35,071 bases of DNA, taken from NCBI GenBank assembly GCA_024644515.1, contig JAHEHN010000031.1:1-35071 (forward strand), written 5' to 3'. This document shows positions 8,015 to 16,183 of the stretch, piece after piece. The translations under genes and the position numbers were made by a program. Source of the stretch: Gammaproteobacteria bacterium. Its GTDB lineage: Bacteria > Pseudomonadota > Gammaproteobacteria > Pseudomonadales > Pseudohongiellaceae. The first letter of the stretch is position 1; every line of letters begins with the position of its first letter. The notes under the pieces were generated by a model. The model saw only the letters and a program-made list of their open reading frames with translations, had not been told where the DNA came from and made no database searches.

Positions 8015-8047
8015 GAGATCTCTAAAAATCAGAGATCTCTAAAAATC
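8015..8047 (+). repeat. two exact 16-bp direct repeats, 17-bp period
   Basis: GAGATCTCTAAAAATC occurs at 8015-8030 and again at 8032-8047, separated by one base. Each copy begins with the 8-bp palindrome GAGATCTC. Confidence 0.85.
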
Positions 8048-8059
8048 TCGAAAGGGTTT

Positions 8060-8094
8060 AATTTAAATAGATCTGAAGAATTTAAATAGATCTG
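8060..8094 (+). repeat. two exact 16-bp direct repeats, 19-bp period
   Basis: AATTTAAATAGATCTG occurs at 8060-8075 and 8079-8094, separated by three bases. It shares the AGATCT core with the preceding pair, suggesting related origin. Confidence 0.85.
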
Positions 8095-8121
8095 GATAAA
8101 CAGAACGCACCGTACAAGAAA

Positions 8122-8144
8122 CAGTATTTAGAGTCAGAATACTG
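8122..8144 (+). repeat. inverted repeat (7-bp stem) followed by CCTTTT
   Basis: CAGTATT (8122-8128) pairs with AATACTG (8138-8144) across a 9-base loop, followed by CCTTTT. A weak terminator is possible, but the stem is AT-rich. Confidence 0.4.
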
Positions 8145-8146
8145 CC

Positions 8147-8168
8147 TTTTGCCACAAATATGGCAAAA
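8147..8168 (+). repeat. perfect 8-bp inverted repeat
   Basis: TTTTGCCA (8147-8154) pairs with TGGCAAAA (8161-8168) across a 6-base loop, directly after the previous hairpin. It could work as a small bidirectional terminator or a protein-binding palindrome. Confidence 0.45.
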
Positions 8169-8204
8169 CCTCGCAAAAATACCAAAATATATCCACTCCT
8201 CCAC

Positions 8205-8231
8205 CAAACTTAAGAATTTACTTTAAGTTTG
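8205..8231 (+). repeat. perfect 9-bp inverted repeat
   Basis: CAAACTTAA (8205-8213) pairs with TTAAGTTTG (8223-8231) across a 9-base loop. It lies about 120 bp upstream of the mraZ promoter. Confidence 0.5.
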
Positions 8232-8351
8232 CCTCTTATCGCATTGTAAAACATTGATTTTATCTTCCTAAAAAAGCCTCATTTTCGATCTTTTTATCGA
8301 TTTTCGGCGCATTTAGCCTCAATTTCTACTCAAATTTGTGCAATTAAGTGC

Positions 8352-8380
8352 TTGATTTGTTGTATATCCCTGCCTATAGT
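8352..8380 (+). promoter_or_regulatory. main dcw promoter (Pmra-like)
   Basis: TTGATT (8352-8357) and TATAGT (8375-8380) with exactly 17 bp between them. Transcription should begin near 8387, leaving a leader of about 135 bases before mraZ that contains the MraZ boxes. This is the best sigma-70 match ahead of the dcw cluster. Confidence 0.75.
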
Positions 8381-8409
8381 GCGGAAAAGTGGCAAGAAGT
8401 AGCAGAATG

Positions 8410-8433
8410 TGGGTGATAATGGGTTAGTAAGGT
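8410..8433 (+). promoter_or_regulatory. MraZ box: 10-bp-spaced TGGG repeats
   Basis: TGGGT at 8410 and TGGGT at 8420, followed in register by a degraded AGGT at 8430. Repeats of TGGGN with 5-base spacers near the mra promoter are the known MraZ binding site in E. coli. The position just downstream of the promoter fits autorepression of the cluster. In the same 10-bp register upstream are the poorer matches TGGC (8390) and TAGC (8400). Confidence 0.7.
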
Positions 8434-8521
8434 GTCTCATCCCAATACCAAGCGGTTTCTGCGACCTTTTTTCCGTTAACAACAAACATAAAAGCAACCA
8501 AAAGCACAAAGGACCCTGATT

Positions 8522-8983
8522 TTGTTATTCCGCGGCTTGAACTCAATAAATCTCGATGCGAAAGGGCGTATGGCTATCCCTTCCCGTTATCGTGGAACTA
8601 TTGATGATCACTGCCAGGGAAAAATGGTCGTTACCATTGAAGCAACCGATGGCGAGTGCCTTGTCATTTATCCTCTTAATGAATTTGAAGAAATTCAGCG
8701 CAAGGTTGAAGCCTTGCCCAGTTTCAATGCCACAAGCAAAAAACTCAAGGGTCTTTTTATCGGGCATGCCAATGATGTTGAGCTCGATGGCAGTGGTCGC
8801 ATTCTGGTTCCACCCACCTTGCGCTCCTATGTAGGGCTGGAAAAGAAAGTGGTGCTTGTAGGGCAGGGTAAGAAGTTTGAGTTATGGGATGAAGAGGCCT
8901 GGAATGCCAAACGTGAAAGCTGGCTGGGTCAGGAAGAGTCGGAAGAAGAAATGCCTGAAGAAGTAAAAGGTTTGTCGCTCTAG
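8522..8983 (+). CDS. mraZ: transcriptional regulator MraZ
   Basis: A 153-aa DNA-binding protein of the AbrB/MraZ fold. Its two half-repeats are seen as LDAKGRMAIPSRYR (~12-25) and LDGSGRILVPPTLR (~89-102), each with the family's D-x-x-x-R core. The start is TTG at 8522: TTG TTA TTC CGC lines up with the E. coli start M-F-R-G, no ATG is available, and AAAGGA lies upstream (8509-8514). MraZ forms rings that bind TGGGN repeats and repress the dcw promoter; such repeats are present at 8410-8433. RsmH, known to counteract MraZ, follows after 3 bp. Confidence 0.95.
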   Translation: MLFRGLNSINLDAKGRMAIPSRYRGTIDDHCQGKMVVTIEATDGECLVIYPLNEFEEIQRKVEALPSFNATSKKLKGLFIGHANDVELDGSGRILVPPTLRSYVGLEKKVVLVGQGKKFELWDEEAWNAKRESWLGQEESEEEMPEEVKGLSL

Positions 8984-8986
8984 GTT

Positions 8987-9919
8987 GTGAATAATTTCGA
9001 GCATCAATCGGTTTTGTTGCAGCAGTCGGTTGAAGCGCTGGTTACAGACAAAGACGGTTTTTATATAGACGGTACGTTTGGCAGAGGTGGGCATAGCCGG
9101 GTAATTCTCGAGAAGTTGTCTAGCCAGGGGAAGTTGCTGGTAATAGACAAGGATCCGGAAGCAATAAAGGAAGCGTTCCTTTTGCAGCAGCAGGATGAGA
9201 GGGTGATTGTGGAACACAGCAGCTTTGCAGAGCTTGAACAACTGGCCGATAAACACTCAGTCATGGGAAAGGTGGCAGGGGTATTGCTGGATCTGGGTGT
9301 TTCTTCGCCACAGCTGGATGATGCCGCAAGAGGTTTTAGTTTCTCCAGGGAAGGCCCTCTGGATATGCGCATGGATACCCAGTCGGGTGTGACAGCTGCA
9401 CAGTGGGTAGCTGAAGCTAAAGAGGAAGAGTTGATCAGGGTGTTTTTTGAATACGGTGAGGAAAAGTTCTCCCGGCGTATTGCCCGCGCCATTGTCAGGG
9501 AGCGCGAACTGGCACCGATAACGACAACCATACAGTTAGCGGAAATTGTAAAACAGGCACATCCGGCATGGGAAAAGCACAAGCATCCTGCCACTCGGGT
9601 TTTTCAGGCGATAAGGATTGCCATTAATAGAGAGTTGCTTGATCTGGAAAAGGCACTGAGTGAGATCACTGAGTTGCTTTGTGTCGGTGGAAGGATGGTG
9701 GTGATCAGTTTTCATTCACTAGAGGACAGGCTGGTAAAACAGTTTATAAGTAAGCAGGAAAGGGGTGACGACTATCCGTCCGATATGGCAGTTACCCAGG
9801 CGCAGTTAAACCCTCGCCTAAAAAGAATTGGCAAGCAGGTCAGGGTGAGTGCTGAAGAAGTGGCACTGAATGTGCGATCAAGAAGTGCTGTTTTAAGGGT
9901 CGCAGAAAAAATAGCCTGA
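8987..9919 (+). CDS. rsmH: 16S rRNA (cytosine1402-N4)-methyltransferase RsmH
   Basis: A 310-aa protein (E. coli 313) starting with GTG. It has the opening HQSVLLQQSVEAL, the SAM-binding DGTFGRGGHSRVIL (~29-42), LLDLGVSSPQLDDAARGFSF, DMRMD, and the late VISFHSLEDRLVKQF. RsmH adds N4-methyl to C1402 of 16S rRNA, the same nucleotide that RsmI 2'-O-methylates, and both genes are in this window. It follows mraZ by 3 bp. The 43-bp gap to ftsL holds a tiny TGGCT/AGCCA hairpin (9931-9942). Confidence 0.97.
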   Translation: MNNFEHQSVLLQQSVEALVTDKDGFYIDGTFGRGGHSRVILEKLSSQGKLLVIDKDPEAIKEAFLLQQQDERVIVEHSSFAELEQLADKHSVMGKVAGVLLDLGVSSPQLDDAARGFSFSREGPLDMRMDTQSGVTAAQWVAEAKEEELIRVFFEYGEEKFSRRIARAIVRERELAPITTTIQLAEIVKQAHPAWEKHKHPATRVFQAIRIAINRELLDLEKALSEITELLCVGGRMVVISFHSLEDRLVKQFISKQERGDDYPSDMAVTQAQLNPRLKRIGKQVRVSAEEVALNVRSRSAVLRVAEKIA

Positions 9920-9962
9920 GCAAAAATTACTGGCTAAAGCCATTTAATGAGAAAGGCTCGGC

Positions 9963-10298
9963 ATGTTTGGAAAAGCAAAGAAAAGTACTAAAGGCAGGCA
10001 GTTGAAAGATCTGGATAACCGGATTTCTGTGAAGTCCTGGTTGAGCCTGATCAGTCTGTTGCTGGTAGTGACAGCATCAGCAACCGGGGTGATTTACTCA
10101 ACCCATACGAACAGACATTTACTGAATGAGTTGCAGCAACTTGAACGACACAGAAATGAGCTGCAGGTCGAATGGGGGCAGTTACTACTTGAGCAAAGCA
10201 GTCTTGTGTCGCAAGGCCGCATTGAAAATCTGGCAATAGCAGAGCTCGGAATGAAAATTCCGGCAACGGAGAACGTGGTGGTAGTGTCTGGTGAATAG
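9963..10298 (+). CDS. ftsL: cell division protein FtsL
   Basis: A 111-aa bitopic protein: basic N-terminus (KAKKSTKGRQ), one membrane span (~27-47) and a periplasmic leucine-zipper-like coiled coil (HLLNELQQLERHRNELQVEW). The size, position between rsmH and ftsI, and architecture identify FtsL, which joins FtsB and FtsQ in the complex that activates FtsWI. The sequence itself is poorly conserved, as usual for FtsL. AAAGG precedes the ATG. The gene overlaps ftsI by 8 bp, implying translational coupling. Confidence 0.93.
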   Translation: MFGKAKKSTKGRQLKDLDNRISVKSWLSLISLLLVVTASATGVIYSTHTNRHLLNELQQLERHRNELQVEWGQLLLEQSSLVSQGRIENLAIAELGMKIPATENVVVVSGE

Positions 10299-12054
10299 CG
10301 CTAGCAGCATAAAGAAACAACATTTCTGGAGACTTGGTCTGGTTTCCATGGCAGCAATCACTCTGCTGGGTACAGTAAGCTGGAAGATAGTTGACCTTCA
10401 GGTTATTAATAATGAAGTGCTGCAGGATCAGGGTAATAGAAGAACTGTTCGAAATGATGTCATTGTTGGTCATCGTGGCAACATCATGGACAGAAATGGA
10501 CAGGCTCTGGCGATAAGCACCCCGGTGCAGTCACTCTGGCTGAACCCTCGAGAAATTATTCATAACCCCCAGGCATGGAAAACGCTGACCTCTGCGCTGG
10601 AAAGCATTGAGGTCAATACCGATGTTCTGTGGAATCGCATTCAGGACAATGCCCAGCGTGAATTTCTTTATATCAAACGTCGACTTCCCCCTGCGGAAGT
10701 CCAGTCAATTCTTGATCTGAAAATTCGCGGTGTTTATTCCCAGGAAGAGTACAAGCGCTTTTATCCTTTGGGAGAAGTTGCGGTCCATCTTGTGGGGCTT
10801 ACCAACAGTGATGATGTTGGACAGGAAGGACTGGAGCTGGCTTATGAAGACTGGCTTCAGGGCAAGCCCGGATCCAAACAGGTTCTCAAGGATCGACGTG
10901 GCGGCATTATTCGTGAAGTAAAAATAAATTCTGTTGCAGAGCCAGGTAACGATCTGGTGCTAAGCATTGATAGCAGGATTCAATATCTGGCTTACAAGGC
11001 GCTTAAGGAAGAAGTGACTCGTCGCTATGCCAAGGCCGGAACGGCAGTTGTATTAAATGTTGAAACAGGTGAAGTACTGGCCATGGTGAACCAGCCTTCC
11101 TACAACCCAAATAATCGAATCAGCCTTGATGACAATGAAATGCGCAATCGGGCAATTGTTGATTTGCTGGAGCCGGGTTCGACAGTAAAGCCTTTTACGA
11201 TAACCGCGGCATTGGAAAGTGGGTTGTTTGACACCAGCAGCATTATTGATACCAACCCGGGGTATATCCAGGTAGATGGCTCTACCAAAAAGGATCCCGT
11301 TAACTACAAGAAAGTGGACTTGGAAAAAATTATTACCAAATCCAGCCAGGTTGGCGCAATCAAGCTGGGTCTGGCCATGGGAGAGGCGCCAATGCTTGAT
11401 GTGCTTTCCCGGGTCGGGTTTGGTACAGCAATGGGAACAGGTTTTCCCGGTGAAACATCCGGAGTGCTGCCAAGTTTCCCAAGATGGAGTAAATCTGATA
11501 TCGCCACCCTGGCTTATGGCTATGGCTTTCAGGTGACGCCCCTGCAAATGGCCCAGGCTTACATGATTTATGCCAACGAAGGTATTCGAAAACCGGTGTC
11601 ATTGCTTAAAACGGAAGGCCCCGTTTATGGGGAAAGAGTCATAGATGCCCAGATAGCAAGGGACGTGAATGCAATGATGGAAACGGTGGTCAGCACCAAG
11701 CTCGGTGGTACCGGAGTACTGGCAGCTATTCCCTCGCATCAGGTTGCTGGCAAAACAGGTACAGCCTGGTATTACAACGTCGGTGGAGGCTACGATGAAG
11801 AAAATTACAACTCCTATTTTGCCGGCTTTGTGCCAGCCCATAATCCAAAAATTGTTGCTGTTGTCTCCATACATGAGCCCAAGGGTGAAGAGTATGGCGG
11901 TGGTCGGGTAGCTGCGCCGGTGTTTGCCAAAATTGCCGCTGGTGCGATGCGAATACTGAATGTTCCGCCTGATAGTGCCGTGGAAGAAAAGCAGGTCAGC
12001 ATGAGTGGGGTTATTGGTTTGGATAAGCAGCCAGCTTCCTGGAGAGAATTATGA
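10291..12054 (+). CDS. ftsI: septal peptidoglycan transpeptidase FtsI (PBP3)
   Basis: A 587-aa class B penicillin-binding protein (E. coli 588), GTG start overlapping ftsL. It has an N-terminal membrane anchor (~14-34), then the pedestal (HRGNIMDRNGQALA, RFYPLGEVAVHLVG), then the transpeptidase domain. Catalytic Ser297 is in STVK (297-300) and the third motif is KTGT (488-491). The second motif, normally SxN, reads S351-S352-Q353, in the context ITKSSQVGAIKL. The protein crosslinks septal murein together with FtsW. It overlaps murE by 4 bp (ATGA). The rest of the protein, including SYGYGF-like AYGYGFQVTPLQ, looks fully functional. Confidence 0.97.
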   Translation: MNSASSIKKQHFWRLGLVSMAAITLLGTVSWKIVDLQVINNEVLQDQGNRRTVRNDVIVGHRGNIMDRNGQALAISTPVQSLWLNPREIIHNPQAWKTLTSALESIEVNTDVLWNRIQDNAQREFLYIKRRLPPAEVQSILDLKIRGVYSQEEYKRFYPLGEVAVHLVGLTNSDDVGQEGLELAYEDWLQGKPGSKQVLKDRRGGIIREVKINSVAEPGNDLVLSIDSRIQYLAYKALKEEVTRRYAKAGTAVVLNVETGEVLAMVNQPSYNPNNRISLDDNEMRNRAIVDLLEPGSTVKPFTITAALESGLFDTSSIIDTNPGYIQVDGSTKKDPVNYKKVDLEKIITKSSQVGAIKLGLAMGEAPMLDVLSRVGFGTAMGTGFPGETSGVLPSFPRWSKSDIATLAYGYGFQVTPLQMAQAYMIYANEGIRKPVSLLKTEGPVYGERVIDAQIARDVNAMMETVVSTKLGGTGVLAAIPSHQVAGKTGTAWYYNVGGGYDEENYNSYFAGFVPAHNPKIVAVVSIHEPKGEEYGGGRVAAPVFAKIAAGAMRILNVPPDSAVEEKQVSMSGVIGLDKQPASWREL

Positions 12055-13607
12055 ATACAGCAGAAATCATGACCAGGCAAATGCGACTTTCGGAATTTTT
12101 GGCTGAAGATGTTGCCATTAATGACGCGATGGATGTTGAGCTGACAGGTATTGAAATTGATTCACGCCAGATTGATCCAGGTGATCTTTTTCTCGCCTAT
12201 AAAGGGGCGTCTCATGATGGTCGTGATTTTGTTGATGACGTCATTGCCAAAGGTGCCAAAGCCGTGCTGGTAGAAGCTGATGAAGAGTGGTCGGAAATTA
12301 CTATCAGGAACGGCGTGCCGGTGATTCCAGTGGAAAAACTCACCGCCAGGATTGGCAAGATAGCTGCCCGGTTTTTTGATTATCCAGCGGCAGCGTTTTG
12401 GTTAATCGGTATAACCGGAACCAACGGCAAAACCAGCTGCTGCCAGTTTGTCGGTCAGTGTTTGAGCATGCTTGGTTATAAAACCGGCATTAGTGGCACC
12501 CTTGGTCATGGTATCTATGGCCAGCCTTATACCAATGATGAATCAGGTCCAGGCACAACGCCTGACGCCATCTCTGTACAAAAAATCTTTGAAGAAGTTC
12601 GGATTCAAAATGGTGAAGCCATGGTAATGGAAGTCTCCTCTCATGGCTTGAGTCAGAACCGGGTTAATACCAGCGAATTTGATGTGGCAGTGTTTACCAA
12701 CCTTAGTCGAGATCATCTTGATTATCACGGTGGCATGAAAGCCTATGGTGATGAAAAACGAAAACTGTTTATCAATCCTCATTTAAAAATTGCTGTTATC
12801 AATATGGATGACATGTTCAGCGCGAAGATACTCAACAGCCTTGCCAAAAATGTTAAATCCTTTACCTACAGCATGCATAACCCGAAAGCTGATGTATTTC
12901 CCAGAGCTCTTGAGTTCAAAAGTTCAGGTTTTGAACTGGATGTTGTTACCCCCTGGGGGCAAGGGCGCTTTAGCAGCACCCTGGCGGGTTCCTTTAATGT
13001 CAGCAACATCCTTGCGGTTCTCACCACAGTGATGGCGTCTGAAGCAAACAAGCCTGATTTTGATTTCGACAATGTGCTGGAAAAAGTGGCTGCTGTTTCA
13101 CCGGTTAAAGGGCGCATGGAAATTCTTGGTGACTTTCCGGTTTCTGTAGTGGTGGATTATGCCCATACCCCTGATGGGTTGAAGAATGCACTGGCTGCAC
13201 TTCGTCAACATGCCAAGGGTGACATCTGGTGTGTTTTCGGCTGTGGCGGTGACCGTGACAAAGGCAAGCGTCCACTGATGGCCGAGATCGCCGAACAGAT
13301 GGCCAACAGGCTGATTATTACTGATGACAATCCACGTAATGAAGACTCCATGGCAATCATCAACCAGATTAAATCGGGGCTTTCTGATACTTCCAGGACG
13401 GTGATTGAGCATGATCGTGCCAAGGCAATTGATTATGCCATTAACAATGCCAATGAAGGCGACATCGTGTTGATCGCAGGTAAAGGCCATGAGGAATATC
13501 AGGATATTGGTGGTAACCGTATGGTCTTCAGTGACGTCAAACAGGCCAGGGTAAGTCTGAATAATCGATTTGCTGAACAGAATCAAAATAATAATACAGC
13601 GGGATAA
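12051..13607 (+). CDS. murE: UDP-MurNAc-L-Ala-D-Glu:meso-diaminopimelate ligase MurE
   Basis: A 518-aa Mur ligase (E. coli 495). The ATP-binding loop is GITGTNGKTS (~122-131). The specificity loop DDNPRNED holds the DNPR motif diagnostic of ligases adding meso-diaminopimelate rather than lysine. HTPDGL and FGCGGDRDKGKRP are further family marks. ATG 12051 overlaps the ftsI stop as ATGA, with GGAGAG four bases upstream. The N-terminus carries a few residues more than E. coli before the LSEFL segment, so a later ATG at 12069 or 12081 is possible. Confidence 0.97.
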   Translation: MNTAEIMTRQMRLSEFLAEDVAINDAMDVELTGIEIDSRQIDPGDLFLAYKGASHDGRDFVDDVIAKGAKAVLVEADEEWSEITIRNGVPVIPVEKLTARIGKIAARFFDYPAAAFWLIGITGTNGKTSCCQFVGQCLSMLGYKTGISGTLGHGIYGQPYTNDESGPGTTPDAISVQKIFEEVRIQNGEAMVMEVSSHGLSQNRVNTSEFDVAVFTNLSRDHLDYHGGMKAYGDEKRKLFINPHLKIAVINMDDMFSAKILNSLAKNVKSFTYSMHNPKADVFPRALEFKSSGFELDVVTPWGQGRFSSTLAGSFNVSNILAVLTTVMASEANKPDFDFDNVLEKVAAVSPVKGRMEILGDFPVSVVVDYAHTPDGLKNALAALRQHAKGDIWCVFGCGGDRDKGKRPLMAEIAEQMANRLIITDDNPRNEDSMAIINQIKSGLSDTSRTVIEHDRAKAIDYAINNANEGDIVLIAGKGHEEYQDIGGNRMVFSDVKQARVSLNNRFAEQNQNNNTAG

Positions 13608-13610
13608 AGC

Positions 13611-14978
13611 GTGATTGGGTCAATGAGTTTGCAAGAAGTTCAGATAGAGACAGGCGGGGTAATTACCGGCGCCAATGCTGAATTTTGTGCGGCATCAATT
13701 GATACCCGTACCTTGCAGCCAGGGGATTTGTTCGTGGCTATAAAGGGGCCAAATTTCAATGGCAATGAGTTTGTCATTGTTGCTGCTGAAAAAAGTGCCA
13801 GCGCTGTAATTGTTGATGAATCGGTAAATGTTGATTTGCCAGTGCTGACAGTATCAGACACTCGCGATGCGCTTGGAACGATCGGTGCCATGAACAGGAA
13901 TCGAAGCGGTGCCTGTGTGCTGGGCCTGACAGGTAGCCAGGGAAAGACCACGGTAAAGGAAATGACGGGCGAAATTCTGTCGCAATGTGATTCAGTAATG
14001 ATGACGAGCGGTAACCTGAATAATGAGTTGGGTGTTCCCCTGAGCCTGCTGAAAATAGATAAACAGCATAAGTATGCAGTCATTGAAATGGGCGCTAATG
14101 GTCCGGGAGACATTGCCTACAGTGTTGCACTGGCGCGCCCCGATATAGCCCATATCACCTGTATTGCCGGTACACACCTTGAAGGCTTTGGTGATCTTCA
14201 TGGGGTGGCGAAGGGTAAATCCGAAATCTGGGGTGGAATCAGGGAAAACGGAACGGCTGTGGTAAACCTTGATGATTTCTTTGCCCCGCAGTTTGTTGAA
14301 CAAATCAAATCATTGGGCAGACATATTGTGACCGTAAGCGGATCAGGCAATCAGGATGCTGATTATTTTGCAGATGACATCCAGCTGGATCAGTTTAAGG
14401 GAGCAGGATTCAAATTGAACTCACCGCAAGGGACGGTAGCGATCAAGCTGCAAGTACCAGGCAAACACAACATCAATAATGCCATAGCAGCAGCGGCTAT
14501 GGCCATGACGGCAGGTGCCGGGCTTGATGCAGCAAAGGTCGGGCTTGAGCAGTTTGCTGCGGTGAAGGGCCGTATGTGCATTGTCGCAGGTATTCATGGC
14601 GCAACACTCATTGATGATAGTTATAACGCCAGTCCCGCCTCATTTCGTGCAGCAATTGATGTACTGGCCCAGACCAGGGGATCGAGGATTGTCGTCATTG
14701 GAGATATGGGCGAGTTGGGTAGTGAGGCTGAAAAAGAGCACGCCGAAATAGGACGCTATGCAAAGCAGCAGGGCATAGATTGTCTGATTGCCCTTGGAGA
14801 GATGAGCGCGCTGGCAGTTCCGGCTTTCGGCGATGGTGGTATTTATTTGAGTGAGCGGAATGAATTTAAAGACACTATTGCTCCTTTGCTGAATGCCACT
14901 ACAACGGTACTGATTAAAGGCTCACGTAGCCAGGGCATGGAAAAACTGGTCAGTCAAATACAGGATGATGCGCAATGA
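13611..14978 (+). CDS. murF: UDP-MurNAc-tripeptide:D-Ala-D-Ala ligase MurF
   Basis: A 455-aa Mur ligase (E. coli 452). It has the ATP loop GLTGSQGKTTVKEM (~104-117), SGNLNNELGVPLSLL, ALIEMGAN-like VIEMGANGPGDI, and LIDDSYNASPASFRAA. It adds D-Ala-D-Ala, made by the Ddl encoded further on, to the tripeptide nucleotide. The GTG start at 13611, three bases after murE, has GGGA seven bases upstream; ATG 13623 is the alternative and would give 451 aa. The stop overlaps the ATG of a 35-codon ORF leading to mraY. Confidence 0.96.
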   Translation: MIGSMSLQEVQIETGGVITGANAEFCAASIDTRTLQPGDLFVAIKGPNFNGNEFVIVAAEKSASAVIVDESVNVDLPVLTVSDTRDALGTIGAMNRNRSGACVLGLTGSQGKTTVKEMTGEILSQCDSVMMTSGNLNNELGVPLSLLKIDKQHKYAVIEMGANGPGDIAYSVALARPDIAHITCIAGTHLEGFGDLHGVAKGKSEIWGGIRENGTAVVNLDDFFAPQFVEQIKSLGRHIVTVSGSGNQDADYFADDIQLDQFKGAGFKLNSPQGTVAIKLQVPGKHNINNAIAAAAMAMTAGAGLDAAKVGLEQFAAVKGRMCIVAGIHGATLIDDSYNASPASFRAAIDVLAQTRGSRIVVIGDMGELGSEAEKEHAEIGRYAKQQGIDCLIALGEMSALAVPAFGDGGIYLSERNEFKDTIAPLLNATTTVLIKGSRSQGMEKLVSQIQDDAQ

Positions 14979-15082
14979 AGCGAATGATCCATAACAGTGT
15001 TTTTTTTGGTAACGATTTTATTGCCAGGCATTTTGCTGCCAATGAAATTAATACCAGGGAGAGTTGTTTCTCATGTTGTTAA
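14975..15082 (+). CDS. 35-codon ORF bridging murF and mraY (possible coupling or leader peptide)
   Basis: ATG 14975 overlaps the murF stop as ATGA and has AGGA nine bases upstream. The frame reads [20 protein letters not shown] and on to a TAA at 15080-15082, ten bases past the mraY ATG (15073). It is too short to judge by codon statistics, and I recognise no family. What speaks for it is the fit: it starts on the murF stop and ends on the mraY start, so ribosomes could be handed across the only long gap (94 bp) between murE and murC. It may equally be chance. Confidence 0.3.
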   Translation: MKRMIHNSVFFGNDFIARHFAANEINTRESCFSCC

Positions 15083-16155
15083 TGCTGACCGAATATCTTT
15101 CTCAATTTAATTCCGGCTTCACGGTATTTCAATACCTTACTGTGCGCGGCATCTTGGGAATTCTGACGGCGCTGGCATTGTCGCTGATTATTGGGCCTAC
15201 CATGATCAGGCGTCTGAATTATCATCAGATTGGCCAAGTGATCAGAGATGACGGGCCGGAGAGCCATCTCAGTAAAGCCGGAACCCCTACCATGGGTGGC
15301 GCCCTTATTCTGGTCAGTATTATTATCAGCAGTCTGCTGTGGTCGGATTTAAGAAACCCTTATGTGTGGGTGGTAGTCATTGTTACCGGACTGTATGGCG
15401 CAATAGGCTGGGTAGACGATTACCGTAAAGTTTTTGAGCAGAATCCAAAAGGACTGGCGGCCCGCTGGAAGTATTTCTGGCAATCATTAATCGGTTTTGT
15501 TGCCGCTGCCTATCTTTATTCCATTGCCGCTGTGCCTGCGGATACGCAATTATTTATTCCTTTCTTTAAAGACTTTGCTCTCAACCTGGGGCCGTTCTAT
15601 ATATTGCTGGCCTATTTCATGATCGTGGGTTTCAGTAATGCGGTGAATCTTACTGATGGTCTCGACGGTCTGGCCATTTTGCCTTCGGTGATGGTGGCGG
15701 CAGCCCTTGGTGTCATCGCCTATTTGACTGGAAATATTGAGTTTTCCGCCTATCTGAACATTCCCTATATTGCCGGTGCCGGCGAATTGGGAATATTTTG
15801 TTGCGCCCTCGCTGGCGCCGGTCTGGGATTCCTCTGGTTCAACACTTATCCCGCACAGATTTTTATGGGCGATGTCGGTGCATTGGCGCTGGGTGCGTCG
15901 CTAGGTCTAGTGGCGGTCATTATCAGGCATGAAATTGTTTTGATCATTATGGGGGGCGTGTTCGTGATGGAAACACTCTCGGTCATTCTGCAGGTTGCTT
16001 CATTCAAGTTAACCGGAAAAAGAATATTTCGTATGGCTCCCCTGCATCATCATTTTGAGTTAAAGGGCTGGCCCGAGCCCAGAGTCATCGTTCGGTTCTG
16101 GATCATCACCGTAATTCTGGTGTTATTTGGTCTGGCAACATTGAAATTGAGATAA
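15073..16155 (+). CDS. mraY: phospho-MurNAc-pentapeptide translocase MraY
   Basis: A polytopic inner-membrane enzyme that makes lipid I. The start is placed at ATG 15073 (MLLMLTEYL aligns with E. coli MLVWLAEHL), giving 360 aa, the same as E. coli; a TTG at 15064 opens the frame slightly earlier. Motifs: [18 protein letters not shown] (~55-72), GWVDDYRK with the catalytic Asp pair, [10 protein letters not shown], and the HHHFE loop ([14 protein letters not shown]). AGGGAG lies about 11 bases upstream of the chosen start. It follows murF after 94 bp and precedes murD by 28 bp. Confidence 0.97.
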   Translation: MLLMLTEYLSQFNSGFTVFQYLTVRGILGILTALALSLIIGPTMIRRLNYHQIGQVIRDDGPESHLSKAGTPTMGGALILVSIIISSLLWSDLRNPYVWVVVIVTGLYGAIGWVDDYRKVFEQNPKGLAARWKYFWQSLIGFVAAAYLYSIAAVPADTQLFIPFFKDFALNLGPFYILLAYFMIVGFSNAVNLTDGLDGLAILPSVMVAAALGVIAYLTGNIEFSAYLNIPYIAGAGELGIFCCALAGAGLGFLWFNTYPAQIFMGDVGALALGASLGLVAVIIRHEIVLIIMGGVFVMETLSVILQVASFKLTGKRIFRMAPLHHHFELKGWPEPRVIVRFWIITVILVLFGLATLKLR

Positions 16156-16183
16156 GAATTAAACGCATAACACAGGCTGGAAA

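Larger units (their letters stand above)
7895..8351. other. non-coding gap between rnpB and the mraZ promoter
   Basis: No credible reading frame is seen. The first half holds three neighbouring sets of short direct repeats (7994-8094) and the second half three separate inverted repeats (8122-8231), listed individually. The base composition is visibly more A/T-rich than the flanking genes. It may be 3' processing or terminator sequence of rnpB, a small-RNA locus, or remnants of a lost element. Confidence 0.6.
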
